Shown: piece after piece, positions 1 to 9,896 of the stretch | Layout: every line of letters begins with the position of its first letter | How positions within the stretch are numbered: position 1 is the first letter of the stretch | Assembly (NCBI GenBank): GCA_039028975.1 | Contig: JBCCHB010000133.1 | Span: forward strand, 1-48,420 | Source of the DNA: JAHBNG01 sp039028975 | Lineage (GTDB): Bacteria; Chloroflexota; Anaerolineae; Caldilineales; Caldilineaceae | Reading direction: 5' to 3' | DNA: 48,420 nt | The notes under the pieces: model-generated | Databases searched by the model: none | The model's input: only the letters and a program-made list of their open reading frames with translations | Told to the model about the DNA's origin: nothing | Translations under genes and position numbers: made by a program

Positions 1-2507
1 CAGAAATACTTGGATGGGTCCATTTTCTTGCTCCCTTTCTTGCTTTTTTAGGGATTAGTTTGACTCGGAAACCCTTTTTTGGCAAATTGGACCCTTTTTC
101 TCGCTTAGATGTATCTATACCGGCCAATTCGCAATGGCGAATTGCCATAGATCGCACTTTAATAGCTCAATCTCAATTCTTGATTAACGAAAATGACTTA
201 AACTTAGCCACGCTACTTGCATTAGAGTCTATGACAACTGACTCTGATACAGGTCAGTTTCTCCTTGGTCATAATATTCCACATAGCTTTGATACAATTG
301 TACTACCAAAAGCGTCTCTAACTAACCGTAGCGCAAATGTCAACAGCATAGCGTGGAGTCCCGATGGACGAGTGCTTGCTTCTGGTTCATCAGACAGCAC
401 AATCAAACTATGGGATGTGGACAGTGGAAAGATTGTCCAATCCCTTGAAGGTCATCAAGATAATGTAAATGCAATAGTATGGAGTCCCGATGGACGAGTG
501 CTTGCTACTGGTTCATCAGATAGCACAATCAAACTATGGGACGTGGACAGTAGTAAGATTATCCAATCCCTTGAAGGTCATCAAAATGATGTAAATGCAG
601 TAGTATGGAGTCCCGATGGACGCATTCTTGCTTCTGGTTCGTCAGACAGCACAATCAAACTATGGGATGTGGATAGTGGAAAGGTTGTCCAATCCCTTGA
701 AGGGCACGAGGACGGGATCAATACGTTAGCATGGAACCCCGATGGACGTAAGTTGGTATCGGGTTCAAGGGATAGCACAGTCAGACTTTGGGATGTAGAG
801 AAAGGCGAAGACGCTCTGATCTTCCGTGATCTCGGCGCTCGTATCTCCAGCGTAGCGTGGAATCCTGACGGGCGTTTCTTAGCGTTTAGTACATCCAGCG
901 GTTCAGTCAAGCTGTGGGACGCAGAAGGCAAAGAGAACTTTCGGATAGTTCAGAATAGTTCAAACTCGGGTAGTGATCTAGTTTCTTGGAGTTCTGATGG
1001 GCGTATCTTGGCGTTCGGAGCACTGAACAATACAATCAAATTATGGAGTGTAGATGATGACAAGAGTGTTGGGGTAGCCTATGGTGATGATTCGAGAATC
1101 CTGAGTGTGGCATGGAGTCCGGACAAGCACATTTTGGCTACCAGTTCGTCCAATGGAACAATCAATCTGTGGCAGGTAAAAAGTGGCAATAGCGTTCAGA
1201 CTCTTCACGGACATGGAGATCGGGTTGAAAGCATAACATGGAGTCCTGACGGACAAACCTTAGCATCCGGGTCACATGACGGTAAAATAAAGCTTTGGAA
1301 TGTTAATAGTGGAAATAGTATTCGTACCCTACAGGGCGATGGTTCTTGGATTTGGAGTGTATCATGGAGTCCAGATCAACATCTGTTAGCCTCCGGGTCG
1401 TACAATGGCGCAATTGATCTATGGGATGTGGAAAGCGGAATGCAAATTCATACTTTCCGAGGGAATGGTAGTGTCGGTAGCCTTGCATGGAGCCCTGATG
1501 GGAGCATCTTAGCGGCTGGTGCGGGATTCGATATCCACTTATGGAACGTTAGCGAGAAAAAGGCTCTCAGAACGCTACAAGGCCATTCGTTCAGTGTAAG
1601 CAGTGTAGTATGGAGTCCTGACGGGCGTACCCTAGCATCTGGCTCATGGGACACGACAGTTAAGCTGTGGGATATAGAGAGTGGCGAGAATATTCATACA
1701 TTCCGAGGTCATGAGTATATAGTTGGGGGGTTGGCCTGGAGCCCGGATGGACGAATCCTAGCATCTGGCTCATCGGATACTACAATTAAGCTGTGGGATA
1801 TAGCCGAAAAAATATCCACTCACACATTTCAAGGTCGTAAAGCTATTCATAGCCTATCATGGAGCCCTGATGGACTCATACTAGCCTCTAGCGGAACTGA
1901 AGGCATTGAGTTGTGGAATGTAAATGATAGAGATATAGTGCAGACCCTTTATGGATTTGACGCAAATGCAAATACAGTGGCGTGGAGTCCTGATGGGAAT
2001 GTTCTAGCCGCGGGTTCGTGGGACAATACGATTAAAATTTGGCCAAATTTCTTTACCCAACACCCGTGTTCATGGATATATACGAATTTAAGTCGAGAAC
2101 AATGGATGAATTCTATGGGCTGGTCTATCTACCGGCCAACTTGCTCAGGTTTACCTAGCGCATCCACTCCCTCATCCACAGACGTGCTAGAGAACCCAAG
2201 ACATCTACTTATCACTTGGTGGGGACGTCTAGCAATTCTAACAATGCTAATCTTATTAGGATTGCTGATGTGGGGGGGATTCAATGTACTTCGCTCAAAA
2301 AGAAGGACGCTCATTTTAGCAATCATAGTTATTCTAATTTTAGCATTATCCATATTTGAACCTAGCATATCTTTTGCCGATTGGGAGCTATACGTTGCGG
2401 CTATTGGTGTCGGAATATTCATAACCCTTCTTGTATGGGGCTGCTATCGGTTTGTTAACTGGCTTCAACGTAAGATTTTCCGACGACGGGCAACGTCAAG
2501 CACATAG
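1..2507 (+). CDS. WD40 receptor, 14 blades, C-terminal membrane helices; 5' end outside window
   Basis: The reading frame is open from base 3 with no stop, so this is the C-terminal part of a longer gene; the TTG at 60 is only the first in-window candidate start. The visible part begins with a hydrophobic segment (about residues 4-20), then an alpha-helical linker with the LATLLALES motif that in STAND-WD40 proteins joins the NTPase to the propeller. Fourteen WD40 blades follow (about bases 340-2050), each with WSPDGR and IKLWDV signatures; 14 fits two seven-bladed propellers. After the blades comes a tail with a CSWIYTNL...YRPTC pattern common at the end of such proteins, then about three membrane helices (bases 2210-2460) and a basic C-terminus. 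An upstream NTPase is inferred, not seen. The next gene starts 29 bases downstream on the same strand, suggesting co-transcription. Confidence 0.85.
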   Translation, partial: EILGWVHFLAPFLAFLGISLTRKPFFGKLDPFSRLDVSIPANSQWRIAIDRTLIAQSQFLINENDLNLATLLALESMTTDSDTGQFLLGHNIPHSFDTIVLPKASLTNRSANVNSIAWSPDGRVLASGSSDSTIKLWDVDSGKIVQSLEGHQDNVNAIVWSPDGRVLATGSSDSTIKLWDVDSSKIIQSLEGHQNDVNAVVWSPDGRILASGSSDSTIKLWDVDSGKVVQSLEGHEDGINTLAWNPDGRKLVSGSRDSTVRLWDVEKGEDALIFRDLGARISSVAWNPDGRFLAFSTSSGSVKLWDAEGKENFRIVQNSSNSGSDLVSWSSDGRILAFGALNNTIKLWSVDDDKSVGVAYGDDSRILSVAWSPDKHILATSSSNGTINLWQVKSGNSVQTLHGHGDRVESITWSPDGQTLASGSHDGKIKLWNVNSGNSIRTLQGDGSWIWSVSWSPDQHLLASGSYNGAIDLWDVESGMQIHTFRGNGSVGSLAWSPDGSILAAGAGFDIHLWNVSEKKALRTLQGHSFSVSSVVWSPDGRTLASGSWDTTVKLWDIESGENIHTFRGHEYIVGGLAWSPDGRILASGSSDTTIKLWDIAEKISTHTFQGRKAIHSLSWSPDGLILASSGTEGIELWNVNDRDIVQTLYGFDANANTVAWSPDGNVLAAGSWDNTIKIWPNFFTQHPCSWIYTNLSREQWMNSMGWSIYRPTCSGLPSASTPSSTDVLENPRHLLITWWGRLAILTMLILLGLLMWGGFNVLRSKRRTLILAIIVILILALSIFEPSISFADWELYVAAIGVGIFITLLVWGCYRFVNWLQRKIFRRRATSST

Positions 2508-2536
2508 CAGCATTCCAAATCACACACCCAAACCCT

Positions 2537-5500
2537 ATGCCAATCCAACCGACCAACGACCACCTAACCCAACTAACTGACGCCCTCCTCGACGGCTTCG
2601 ACCACGCCGCGTTGACCCAGCTAACGCGCGTCCAACTCGATCTACACCTCGAATGGATCACCCCCGTTGTGGGCAAACGTGACCTAACCACCGTCATCAC
2701 GGATCTTGTTGCCTATTTCGCCAGCCAGGAACGCGGACTGAAGCAACTATTGATAGCCGCACTGGAAGCCAACCCCACCAACGCCAAACTGACCGCGCTT
2801 GCTGATGAATGGACCGAACTCGATTTCATACCAATCCCGTTGCCAGATGACCACCCGCACCATGTCGGCGATATCATTCACGGTGACAAAATTGGACAGG
2901 ACAAGGTGGGTAGTGACAAGATCTCTACAGGCGATATCGAGGGCATTTCCGCGGTGGGCAGCGGGCGGGTTGATATTCGCGGGGATGTTTATATTGGCAA
3001 AGATGGGCCGGCCAAAGCGAGCGCAGAACCGGAAACGCCAGCCCCTTGCGACCCGCCTTACATGGGTCTCAACTACTTCGACCTTGAGGACGCTCATCTT
3101 TTCTATGGCCGCGACGAACTGACGGCAAAGCTCATCGGCCATTTGCGCAATCAACGTTTTCTGGCGGTTGTTGGAGCATCCGGCAGCGGGAAATCGTCGC
3201 TGGTGCGGGCGGGCGTGATTTCGGCTTTGAAAGTGGGCGAGCCGCTGGCAGATGGATCGCAACCGCCCAATGGCAGCGCGGATTGGCCCATCCATGTGAT
3301 TACGCCTGCCGCGCGTCCGTTGGAGAGCTTGGCTACCAGCTTAACTCGTGATGTTGAATCCGTCTCCGCCACTGCCACGCTCATCAAAGACCTAAAGGAC
3401 GAACCGACCAGCCTCCACCTTTACGCCCGCCGTCTGTTGGAAGGGGAAGACAGCAATCAGCGGCTTTTGTTGGTTGTGGACCAGTTTGAAGAGCTATTTA
3501 CCCTCTGTCGCGACGAAGCGGAACGGCAAGCTTTTGTCCAGGCTCTACTGGAGGCAACCATCAATCTGGACGATGGACCGACCATCGTCATTCTGACCTT
3601 GCGCGCCGATTTCTACGCCCACTGCGCTCGCTACGAAGAGCTGTGGGCTGCGCTCGAATCGTGGCAGATCAACATAGGCACCATGACCAACGATGATCTG
3701 CGCCAGGTGATTGAAGAACCGGCCACCAGTAATGGCTGGCAAATTGAGCCAGAGCTGATTGACCTGATGCTGCGTGACATTGATGAAGAACCTGGTGCCT
3801 TGCCCCTACTCTCCCACGCCCTGCTAGAAACGTGGAGGCGCCGCCGCGGCCACACCCTAACCTTTGCTGGCTATCAGGAAGCTGGTGGCGTACAAGGAGC
3901 CATTGCCCACACGGCTGAGGGCGTCTTCAACCAGCTTTCGCCAGAGCAGCAGACAGTTGCCCGCAACATCTTTATCCGCCTAACTGAACTGGGTGAAGGT
4001 ACCCAGGACACGCGGCGACGCGCGCCTATGAATGAATTGGTACCAGAGATACCAGCCGAGACTAGGTTTGAGACCAGCGTAAATCCCGAGCAGGTCCTCA
4101 AAATTTTGGCCGATAACCGCCTCGTCACCACTGATGAGGAGAGCGCCGACGTGGCCCATGAAGCCCTCATTCGCGAGTGGCCGCGGTTGCGCACCTGGCT
4201 GGAGGAAGATCGAGAGTCCATCCAAATCCACCGACGCCTCACTGAAACGGCAACGGAGTGGCACCAAAACGGGCGCGAAGCCAGCATCCTCTACCGCGGC
4301 GGGCTGCTTACCTCTACTGTCCAATGGGCCACAGTAAACCCCAACGCCATGAATCCGTTAGAAAAGGCGTTTTTGACTGCCAGCCAAAGTAAACAAAGAC
4401 GTGATCGTCTCTTGTTCAATGGAGCTATCGCCACCATATTGGCACTCTCAATCTTAGTTCCCTCCATCTTTTTTTGGAGCCAGGGGCAAATCGAGCGACA
4501 GCGAACTCTGCAAGCACGGACCGACGCAACCAAATCAGCTCAAATCACGGCAACCTCAATCGCAGAGGACGACGACAGATCCACGGCAGTTGCCCAAACC
4601 ACTGCCGAAGCTGCGGAACTGATCGCTGAAAGCGCAACCACCGTGGCAGATCTCAGTCAACAGGCACAAGTATCCGCTCGTCGTGCCAACGCGGGCGCGC
4701 TGGCCGCCCGTGCTCAGCTAGAAATTGGCAGAGACAACCACACCAATCAGTGGGCAAGCCTATTGGCGCGTGCATCGTTGCTGGCCACATGGACAATCGA
4801 TGGCGACTTCACACGCGATGCAACAGACGCCCTTGGCGTCGCCGCATCGAACATGGTCTGGAGTGGGACGGTGTTGCCAAAAGGGATCAGGCACCGCGGC
4901 AGGATCATTGCCGTAGACTATTCTCCAGATGGCTTGCACATCGCCTCGGGGGGGGCGGACGGTACGCTAATCGTGTGGGATGGCACAACGCTGGAGCCAG
5001 TGCGCACCTTGGAAGGACACAGCGGCGATGTACTGACGGTGTCGTGGAGTCCAGGTGGCTCACGAATCGTCTCAGGGAGTTCGGACGGTACGCTAATCGT
5101 GTGGGATGGCACAACGCTGGAGCCAGTGCGCACCTTGAAAGAACACAACGGCGATATACTGTCGGTGTCGTGGAGTCCAGATGGCTCGCGAATCCTCTCT
5201 GCGAGTGCAGACAACACGTTAATCGTGTGGGATAGCACAACGCTGGAGCCAGTGCGCACCTTGGAAGGACACAGCAGCGATGTACTGACGGTGTCATGGA
5301 GTCCAGATGGGTCGAGAATCGTATCGGGGAGTTTGGATGGTACGATAATCGTGTGGGATGGCACAACCCTGGAGCCAGTGCGCACCTTAGAAGGGCACAG
5401 CAATTCGGTAGGGGCGGTGTCGTGGAGTCCAGATGGCTCACGAATCGTCTCAGGGAGTTCGGACGGTACGCTAATCGTGTGGGATGGCACAACCCTGGAG

Positions 5501-7702
5501 CCAATGCGTACCTTGGAAGAACACAACGGCACAGTTACGTCAGTGTCGTGGAGTCCAGATGGCTCACGAATCGTCTCAGGGGGTTCGGACGGTAAGCTAG
5601 TCGTTTGGGATGGCACAACGTTGGAGCCAACGCGGACTTCAGAGGGATATAGCGGCACCGTCGTATCAGTGTCGTGGAGTCCAGATGGCTCGCGCATCGT
5701 ATGGGGAAAGGGTGCTAGGCTGATGGTTTGGGATGGCTCGATACTGGAGCCGCTGCAGACGTTGGAAGGACACAGCAGTAGGGTATGGTCGGTGTCGTGG
5801 AGTCCAGATGGGTCACGAATCGTATCGGGGAGTTTGGACGGTACGCTAATCGTGTGGGATAGCTCGACACTAGAGCCAGTGCGCACCTTGGAAGGACACA
5901 GCAATTCGGTAGGAGCGGTGTCGTGGAGTCCAGATGGGTCACGAATTGTCTCAGGGAGTTCAGACCATACGCTAATCGTGTGGAATAGCTCGACGCTGGA
6001 GCCAGAGCGCACCTTGGAAGGGCACAGCAATTCAGTAGGGGCGGTGTCGTGGAGTCCAGATGGGTCACGAATTGTCTCAGGGAGTTTGGACGGTACGCTA
6101 ATCGTGTGGGATAGCTCGACGCTGGAGCCAGTGCGCAGCTTAAAAGGACACAGTGACGCAGTTCTGTCGGTGTCGTGGAGTCCAGATGGGTCACGAATCG
6201 CCTCAGGGGGTTCGGACGATGCGCTAGTTATGTGGGATGGCACAACGCTGGACCCAGTCCGCAGCTTAAAAGGACACAGTGACGCAGTTCTGTCGGTGTC
6301 ATGGAGTCCAAATGGCTCACGAATCGCCTCAGGGAGTTCGGACGGTACGCTAATCGTGTGGGATGGGACAACGCTAGAGCCAATGCACACTCTGGAAGGA
6401 CATAGCGGCGATGTTAGGTCGGTGTCATGGAGTCCAGATGGCTCACGAATCGTCTCAGGGAGTTCGGACGATACACTGGTCGTGTGGGATGGGACAACGC
6501 TAGAGCCAGTGTACACTCTAGAAGGACACGACAGCATAGTTTGGTCGGTGTCATGGAGTCCAGATAGCTTGCGAATCGCCTCCGGTGGGTTCGCCGAGTT
6601 GATTGTCTGGGATGGCTCGATACTAGAACCAGTGCGGACATTGGAAGAGCACAGCGGTGCAGTCGCGTCAGTGTCGTGGAGTCCAGATGGGTCACGAATC
6701 GTCTCAGGGAGTTTAGACGGTACGCTAATCGTGTGGGATGGCACAACGTTGGAACCGGTGCGCACGTTAGAAGAACACAACGGCACAGTTACGTCAGTGT
6801 CGTGGAACCCTAATGGCTCACGAATCGTCTCAGGGAGTTCAGACGGTACACTAATCGTGTGGGATGGCATAACGCTGAAGCCAATGCACACCTTAGAGGA
6901 ACACAGTGGCTCAGTTGCGTCGATAGCGTGGAGTCCAGATGGCTCGCGAATCCTCTCCGCGAGTTCAGACGGTATGCTAATCGTGTGGGATGGGACAACG
7001 CTGGCGCTAGAGCAAACTTTGGAAGGGCACAGCGGCGATGTTTGGTCGATATCGTGGAGTCCAGATGGCTCACGAATCGTCTCTGCGAGTTCAGACGGTA
7101 CGCTAATCGTGTGGGATGGCATAACGCTGAAGCCAGTGCGCACCTTAAAAGGACACAGTGATGCAGTTCTGTCGGTGTCGTGGAGTCCAGATGGCTCACG
7201 AATCGTCTCAGGGAATTCAGACGGTACGCTAATCGTGTGGGATGGCATAACGTTGGAACCGGTGCGCATGTTGACAGGACATGGCAGCCCTGTATGGTCG
7301 GTGTCGTGGAGTCCAGATGGCTTGCGAATCGCCTCTGGTGGGTTCGCCGAGTTGATTGTGTGGGATGGCTCGACACTGGAACCAGTGCGCACTTTGGAAG
7401 GACATAGCAACTGGGTAAAGTCAGTGTCGTGGAGTCCAGACGGGTCACGAATCGTCTCAGGAAGTTATGACAATACGCTGATCGTGTGGGTATCAACAGA
7501 GGCACTTCTGACCATAGTCGAGTCGCAGATCTTGCGTCCATCTTGGATTTTCACAGAACAAGAACGAGACCGCTACTCCATAGATGACGATCTCGCCGAC
7601 TGGCTAGCCACCATCCCGCGCATGCCCACCTTCACGCCCACGCCCATTCGAACTGCGGTAGCCACCCCAATCGCGATAAGTACACCCACGCCAAAACCGT
7701 AA
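2537..7702 (+). CDS. EAD1-nSTAND1 NTPase-WD40 receptor (21 blades)
   Basis: This complete 1721-residue protein starts at ATG 2537. Residues 1-95 resemble an effector-associated domain (EAD1-like helical bundle ending in ALEANPTNAKL). Residues 110-157 hold a glycine-rich GDKI/GDI repeat stretch often found in this family. The nSTAND1-type NTPase begins with YMGLNYFDLEDAHLFYGR (175-191), has Walker A GASGSGKS (213-220) and Walker B LLLVVDQFEE (310-319). A membrane helix lies at about 625-648, followed by an alanine-rich coiled coil, then 21 WD40 blades (about 790-1655) and a threonine/proline tail. Known relatives are signal-transducing switches in which the WD40 part senses a ligand and the EAD recruits an effector carrying a matching EAD. 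No other EAD protein is visible in the window, so the effector would lie elsewhere. No Shine-Dalgarno sequence precedes the start. Confidence 0.9.
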   Translation: MPIQPTNDHLTQLTDALLDGFDHAALTQLTRVQLDLHLEWITPVVGKRDLTTVITDLVAYFASQERGLKQLLIAALEANPTNAKLTALADEWTELDFIPIPLPDDHPHHVGDIIHGDKIGQDKVGSDKISTGDIEGISAVGSGRVDIRGDVYIGKDGPAKASAEPETPAPCDPPYMGLNYFDLEDAHLFYGRDELTAKLIGHLRNQRFLAVVGASGSGKSSLVRAGVISALKVGEPLADGSQPPNGSADWPIHVITPAARPLESLATSLTRDVESVSATATLIKDLKDEPTSLHLYARRLLEGEDSNQRLLLVVDQFEELFTLCRDEAERQAFVQALLEATINLDDGPTIVILTLRADFYAHCARYEELWAALESWQINIGTMTNDDLRQVIEEPATSNGWQIEPELIDLMLRDIDEEPGALPLLSHALLETWRRRRGHTLTFAGYQEAGGVQGAIAHTAEGVFNQLSPEQQTVARNIFIRLTELGEGTQDTRRRAPMNELVPEIPAETRFETSVNPEQVLKILADNRLVTTDEESADVAHEALIREWPRLRTWLEEDRESIQIHRRLTETATEWHQNGREASILYRGGLLTSTVQWATVNPNAMNPLEKAFLTASQSKQRRDRLLFNGAIATILALSILVPSIFFWSQGQIERQRTLQARTDATKSAQITATSIAEDDDRSTAVAQTTAEAAELIAESATTVADLSQQAQVSARRANAGALAARAQLEIGRDNHTNQWASLLARASLLATWTIDGDFTRDATDALGVAASNMVWSGTVLPKGIRHRGRIIAVDYSPDGLHIASGGADGTLIVWDGTTLEPVRTLEGHSGDVLTVSWSPGGSRIVSGSSDGTLIVWDGTTLEPVRTLKEHNGDILSVSWSPDGSRILSASADNTLIVWDSTTLEPVRTLEGHSSDVLTVSWSPDGSRIVSGSLDGTIIVWDGTTLEPVRTLEGHSNSVGAVSWSPDGSRIVSGSSDGTLIVWDGTTLEPMRTLEEHNGTVTSVSWSPDGSRIVSGGSDGKLVVWDGTTLEPTRTSEGYSGTVVSVSWSPDGSRIVWGKGARLMVWDGSILEPLQTLEGHSSRVWSVSWSPDGSRIVSGSLDGTLIVWDSSTLEPVRTLEGHSNSVGAVSWSPDGSRIVSGSSDHTLIVWNSSTLEPERTLEGHSNSVGAVSWSPDGSRIVSGSLDGTLIVWDSSTLEPVRSLKGHSDAVLSVSWSPDGSRIASGGSDDALVMWDGTTLDPVRSLKGHSDAVLSVSWSPNGSRIASGSSDGTLIVWDGTTLEPMHTLEGHSGDVRSVSWSPDGSRIVSGSSDDTLVVWDGTTLEPVYTLEGHDSIVWSVSWSPDSLRIASGGFAELIVWDGSILEPVRTLEEHSGAVASVSWSPDGSRIVSGSLDGTLIVWDGTTLEPVRTLEEHNGTVTSVSWNPNGSRIVSGSSDGTLIVWDGITLKPMHTLEEHSGSVASIAWSPDGSRILSASSDGMLIVWDGTTLALEQTLEGHSGDVWSISWSPDGSRIVSASSDGTLIVWDGITLKPVRTLKGHSDAVLSVSWSPDGSRIVSGNSDGTLIVWDGITLEPVRMLTGHGSPVWSVSWSPDGLRIASGGFAELIVWDGSTLEPVRTLEGHSNWVKSVSWSPDGSRIVSGSYDNTLIVWVSTEALLTIVESQILRPSWIFTEQERDRYSIDDDLADWLATIPRMPTFTPTPIRTAVATPIAISTPTPKP
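4906..7500 (+). repeat. Coding tandem repeat, 21 units of about 126 bp (WD40 blades)
   Basis: Twenty-one consecutive units of 41-42 codons encode the blades. Many units are nearly identical in DNA, for example around TCGTGGAGTCCAGATGG and CTAATCGTGTGGGATGG, which points to recent duplication or gene conversion. Three units are one codon shorter and lack the SDG turn (units 7, 14 and 20). The high identity makes copy number liable to change and to assembly error. Confidence 0.9.
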
Positions 7703-7730
7703 TTCGACCTAGATCATTCCATCCCCCCAA

Positions 7731-9848
7731 CTACCCCTCATCCTCCACCCGCAAAAACGTGACCTCAAACGCCTTGACGGTGCGGTAGCGTTGCAGCCGA
7801 TTGGTAAAGGCAAAGGCGTCGCGCATGTCGAAACGTTGAAAGATGTCTAGCCCTCGGTCCAGCAGAATCTTCCAGCCGTGGTCGGTGATGATGTGGCGGG
7901 CGTGGATGGTGTTCTCTTCGTCGAAGGCCCAGGTGAAGTGGATGCCGATGGGGGTGCTGGCGGTTTGAATCTGGGTAAAGTACTCTTCTTGCTGGGCGCG
8001 GTCGTACTGTTCAGAGACAGTTAAGAGATGGACCGCGATTTCGTCTTCGTCGGACTTCTGCGCAGCAATGGTTTCGAGCAGCTCCATGAGGTTGCGGGCC
8101 TGATAAAAGTGGCGGATATAGGGGTCTGTTATGGTAAAGGTCTTTGCTCCGGCTAAGTAAGGGCCAAAGAGGGCCTCAAAGGAGACGCCCCGCTGGTTTT
8201 CGGCGAAGGTGAGGTGCTGGGGCTTGAGGATGGGTTCGGCGGATTGGCGCGCGCTTGGGGAGGTGGCGGGTTGACTTTGGGATTGCGGATCATCGTCTGG
8301 GTCGCTGAAGGGATCGGTAATGGCGTCGCTGAGGGTCTGGTTGTAGATGTGGGGGTAGCTCTCTTCTTCCAGGGTTTTGACGGGATAGGATTTGCCGTTG
8401 CTTTCGATGTAGCCAAATTGGACTTCGGCGTAGGTGGCATCGATGCGCATGAGCTGATCTTTGACGCGCTTGCGCCCCTCGATGGCCAGCTTGAGGATCT
8501 CTTTGATTTCGGTGGCGGTGGCTTCGCCGTGGGGGTAGAGGATCTTCATGAGGCCGGAGAAGCTCTTTTCGATGCCGGTACGATCGCGGTCGGAAATGGG
8601 ACCGAGTAGCTCGAAATGTTTACGATAGTGGTGGGTATAATCGTGGTTGCGCAGTTCACGCAGAATTTCGGCCAGATAGTCGACCACAAAGCCGTAGCCA
8701 TCGGAGAACATTTCGCTGCGGATGATGTCTACTTCCCAGCCGGGTACGTAGAAGTGGAGCCGGTCCAGGAAGGCCGAGTCGTGATACTCGGATGGAAGCT
8801 CTTCGAAAAGGTCGCTGTGCTTGAGCATGTAGGGCAGGGTGTGGCGGGTGTTGCCCACAAACGCGGTGGAGGCTTCGGCCCCCAGGGTTTCGACGCCGCG
8901 GGAGAAGGATTTGTTGGCCATGTAGTTTTTGAGGATATCGACCAGAGCTTTGTTGACCCGCTTTTGGCGTCCGGCAAATTCATCAAACGCGACCACATCC
9001 CAGTAACCAACCAGACCGATGTTGCCGGTGCTGTTGTTGACAAAGAGCTTGGCCACCGTCACCTCACCGCCAGAGATGAGAATGCCGTGGGGTGAGAATT
9101 CGCTGTACACATGGGACTTGCCGGTTCCCTTGGGGCCTAGCTCTATGAGGTTATAGTTGCGCTCGCAGAAGGGGACAAGGCGCACCAGTTGGGTAAGCGC
9201 GCTGCGCCGGCCAAATTGCTCGGGGTTAAGACCAATGCTCTGCATCAGCAGCTCGATCCATTCGTCGGTGCTGAATTGACGGCGGGCTTCGATATATTGG
9301 TCGAAATCGAAGTGGGAGAGCTGGATGGGCTTGAGCGAGCCGAGGATAAAGGGGCTGATGGAGGAATCTTCGGCATGCTCGTATTCGAGATCGGCAATGC
9401 ACCAAACGCCGCCCACCAAAAGCTTGGGATGCTGCTTGATGGTATTGGCCTGGACCAGGATCTGCTTGATGCCCAGGTTGCCAAAGGTGGCTTCGTAGAC
9501 GTCTCGCTTTTCGTTGAGGCTGACGGTGACCCGGTCGATGACTTTGTGCCGCCCTTGCTCACGAATTTGGGAGCGGATCAGCCCCGCCTCGTTGCGGTGG
9601 ACGTAGTGTTTGCGCAGGATCTCCTTGACAGTTTCGAGACCAGAGCGGATGGTGGCCTCATCGGCGGTGGCGCAATATTGGCCCAGCAGGTATTCGAGTA
9701 CGTAGGAGGGCACAATGGCGTTGCCCTTGACCAGCTTGACCAGGTCTTTGCGGACCACGAGGCCCGGGAAATGGGCGGTGATCTTCTGATCAATGGTGCT
9801 TAAGGGGTTGGGATCTGTTGCGGTTTGGTTCTTCATACGTTGACTCAT
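7731..9848 (-). CDS. brxL: BrxL, BREX AAA+ ATPase with MIT_C-like C-terminal domain
   Basis: This 705-residue protein is the last gene of the BREX operon. It has a BrxL N-terminal region, Walker A GPKGTGKS (238-245), Walker B VVAFDE (285-290) and the conserved FVGNTRHTLPYML and FLDRLHFYVPGWE segments that identify BrxL. A low-complexity Q/S/P linker (about 515-550) follows. Residues about 565-705 match the MIT_C pattern: DPYIRHFYQARNL, then HARHIITDHGWKI, then RGLDIFQ, a phospholipase-D-like fold. I see no Lon-type Ser-Lys protease region, which some BrxL proteins carry at this place. Known BrxL proteins are DNA-binding oligomeric ATPases needed for phage restriction. It is separated from pglZ by a MITE-like element and may have its own promoter. 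It converges with the WD40 gene with only 28 bases between stops. Confidence 0.93.
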   Translation of the reverse strand: MSQRMKNQTATDPNPLSTIDQKITAHFPGLVVRKDLVKLVKGNAIVPSYVLEYLLGQYCATADEATIRSGLETVKEILRKHYVHRNEAGLIRSQIREQGRHKVIDRVTVSLNEKRDVYEATFGNLGIKQILVQANTIKQHPKLLVGGVWCIADLEYEHAEDSSISPFILGSLKPIQLSHFDFDQYIEARRQFSTDEWIELLMQSIGLNPEQFGRRSALTQLVRLVPFCERNYNLIELGPKGTGKSHVYSEFSPHGILISGGEVTVAKLFVNNSTGNIGLVGYWDVVAFDEFAGRQKRVNKALVDILKNYMANKSFSRGVETLGAEASTAFVGNTRHTLPYMLKHSDLFEELPSEYHDSAFLDRLHFYVPGWEVDIIRSEMFSDGYGFVVDYLAEILRELRNHDYTHHYRKHFELLGPISDRDRTGIEKSFSGLMKILYPHGEATATEIKEILKLAIEGRKRVKDQLMRIDATYAEVQFGYIESNGKSYPVKTLEEESYPHIYNQTLSDAITDPFSDPDDDPQSQSQPATSPSARQSAEPILKPQHLTFAENQRGVSFEALFGPYLAGAKTFTITDPYIRHFYQARNLMELLETIAAQKSDEDEIAVHLLTVSEQYDRAQQEEYFTQIQTASTPIGIHFTWAFDEENTIHARHIITDHGWKILLDRGLDIFQRFDMRDAFAFTNRLQRYRTVKAFEVTFLRVEDEG

Positions 9849-9856
9849 GGTGGAGA

Positions 9857-9865
9857 ATTATATCA
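9857..9865 (-). promoter_or_regulatory. Candidate extended -10 promoter of brxL
   Basis: On the minus strand TGATATAAT ends 8 nt before the brxL ATG. This is a perfect extended -10 (TGnTATAAT). No good -35 and no Shine-Dalgarno sequence is visible, so a transcript from here would be nearly leaderless. Sequence match only. Confidence 0.4.
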
Positions 9866-9896
9866 TAGTACCCCACCCTTTTGGTATAGGGTGTGC

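Noticed and set aside
4918..7410. Very long open frame (830 codons) on the minus strand
   Set aside because: It is antisense to the WD40 repeats. The repeat DNA lacks stops periodically in this frame, giving a meaningless SGLHDTD-type repeat protein.
8153..9803. Several open frames antisense to or overlapping brxL
   Set aside because: They mirror the GC-rich codon structure of brxL, have no start signals and no recognisable domain.
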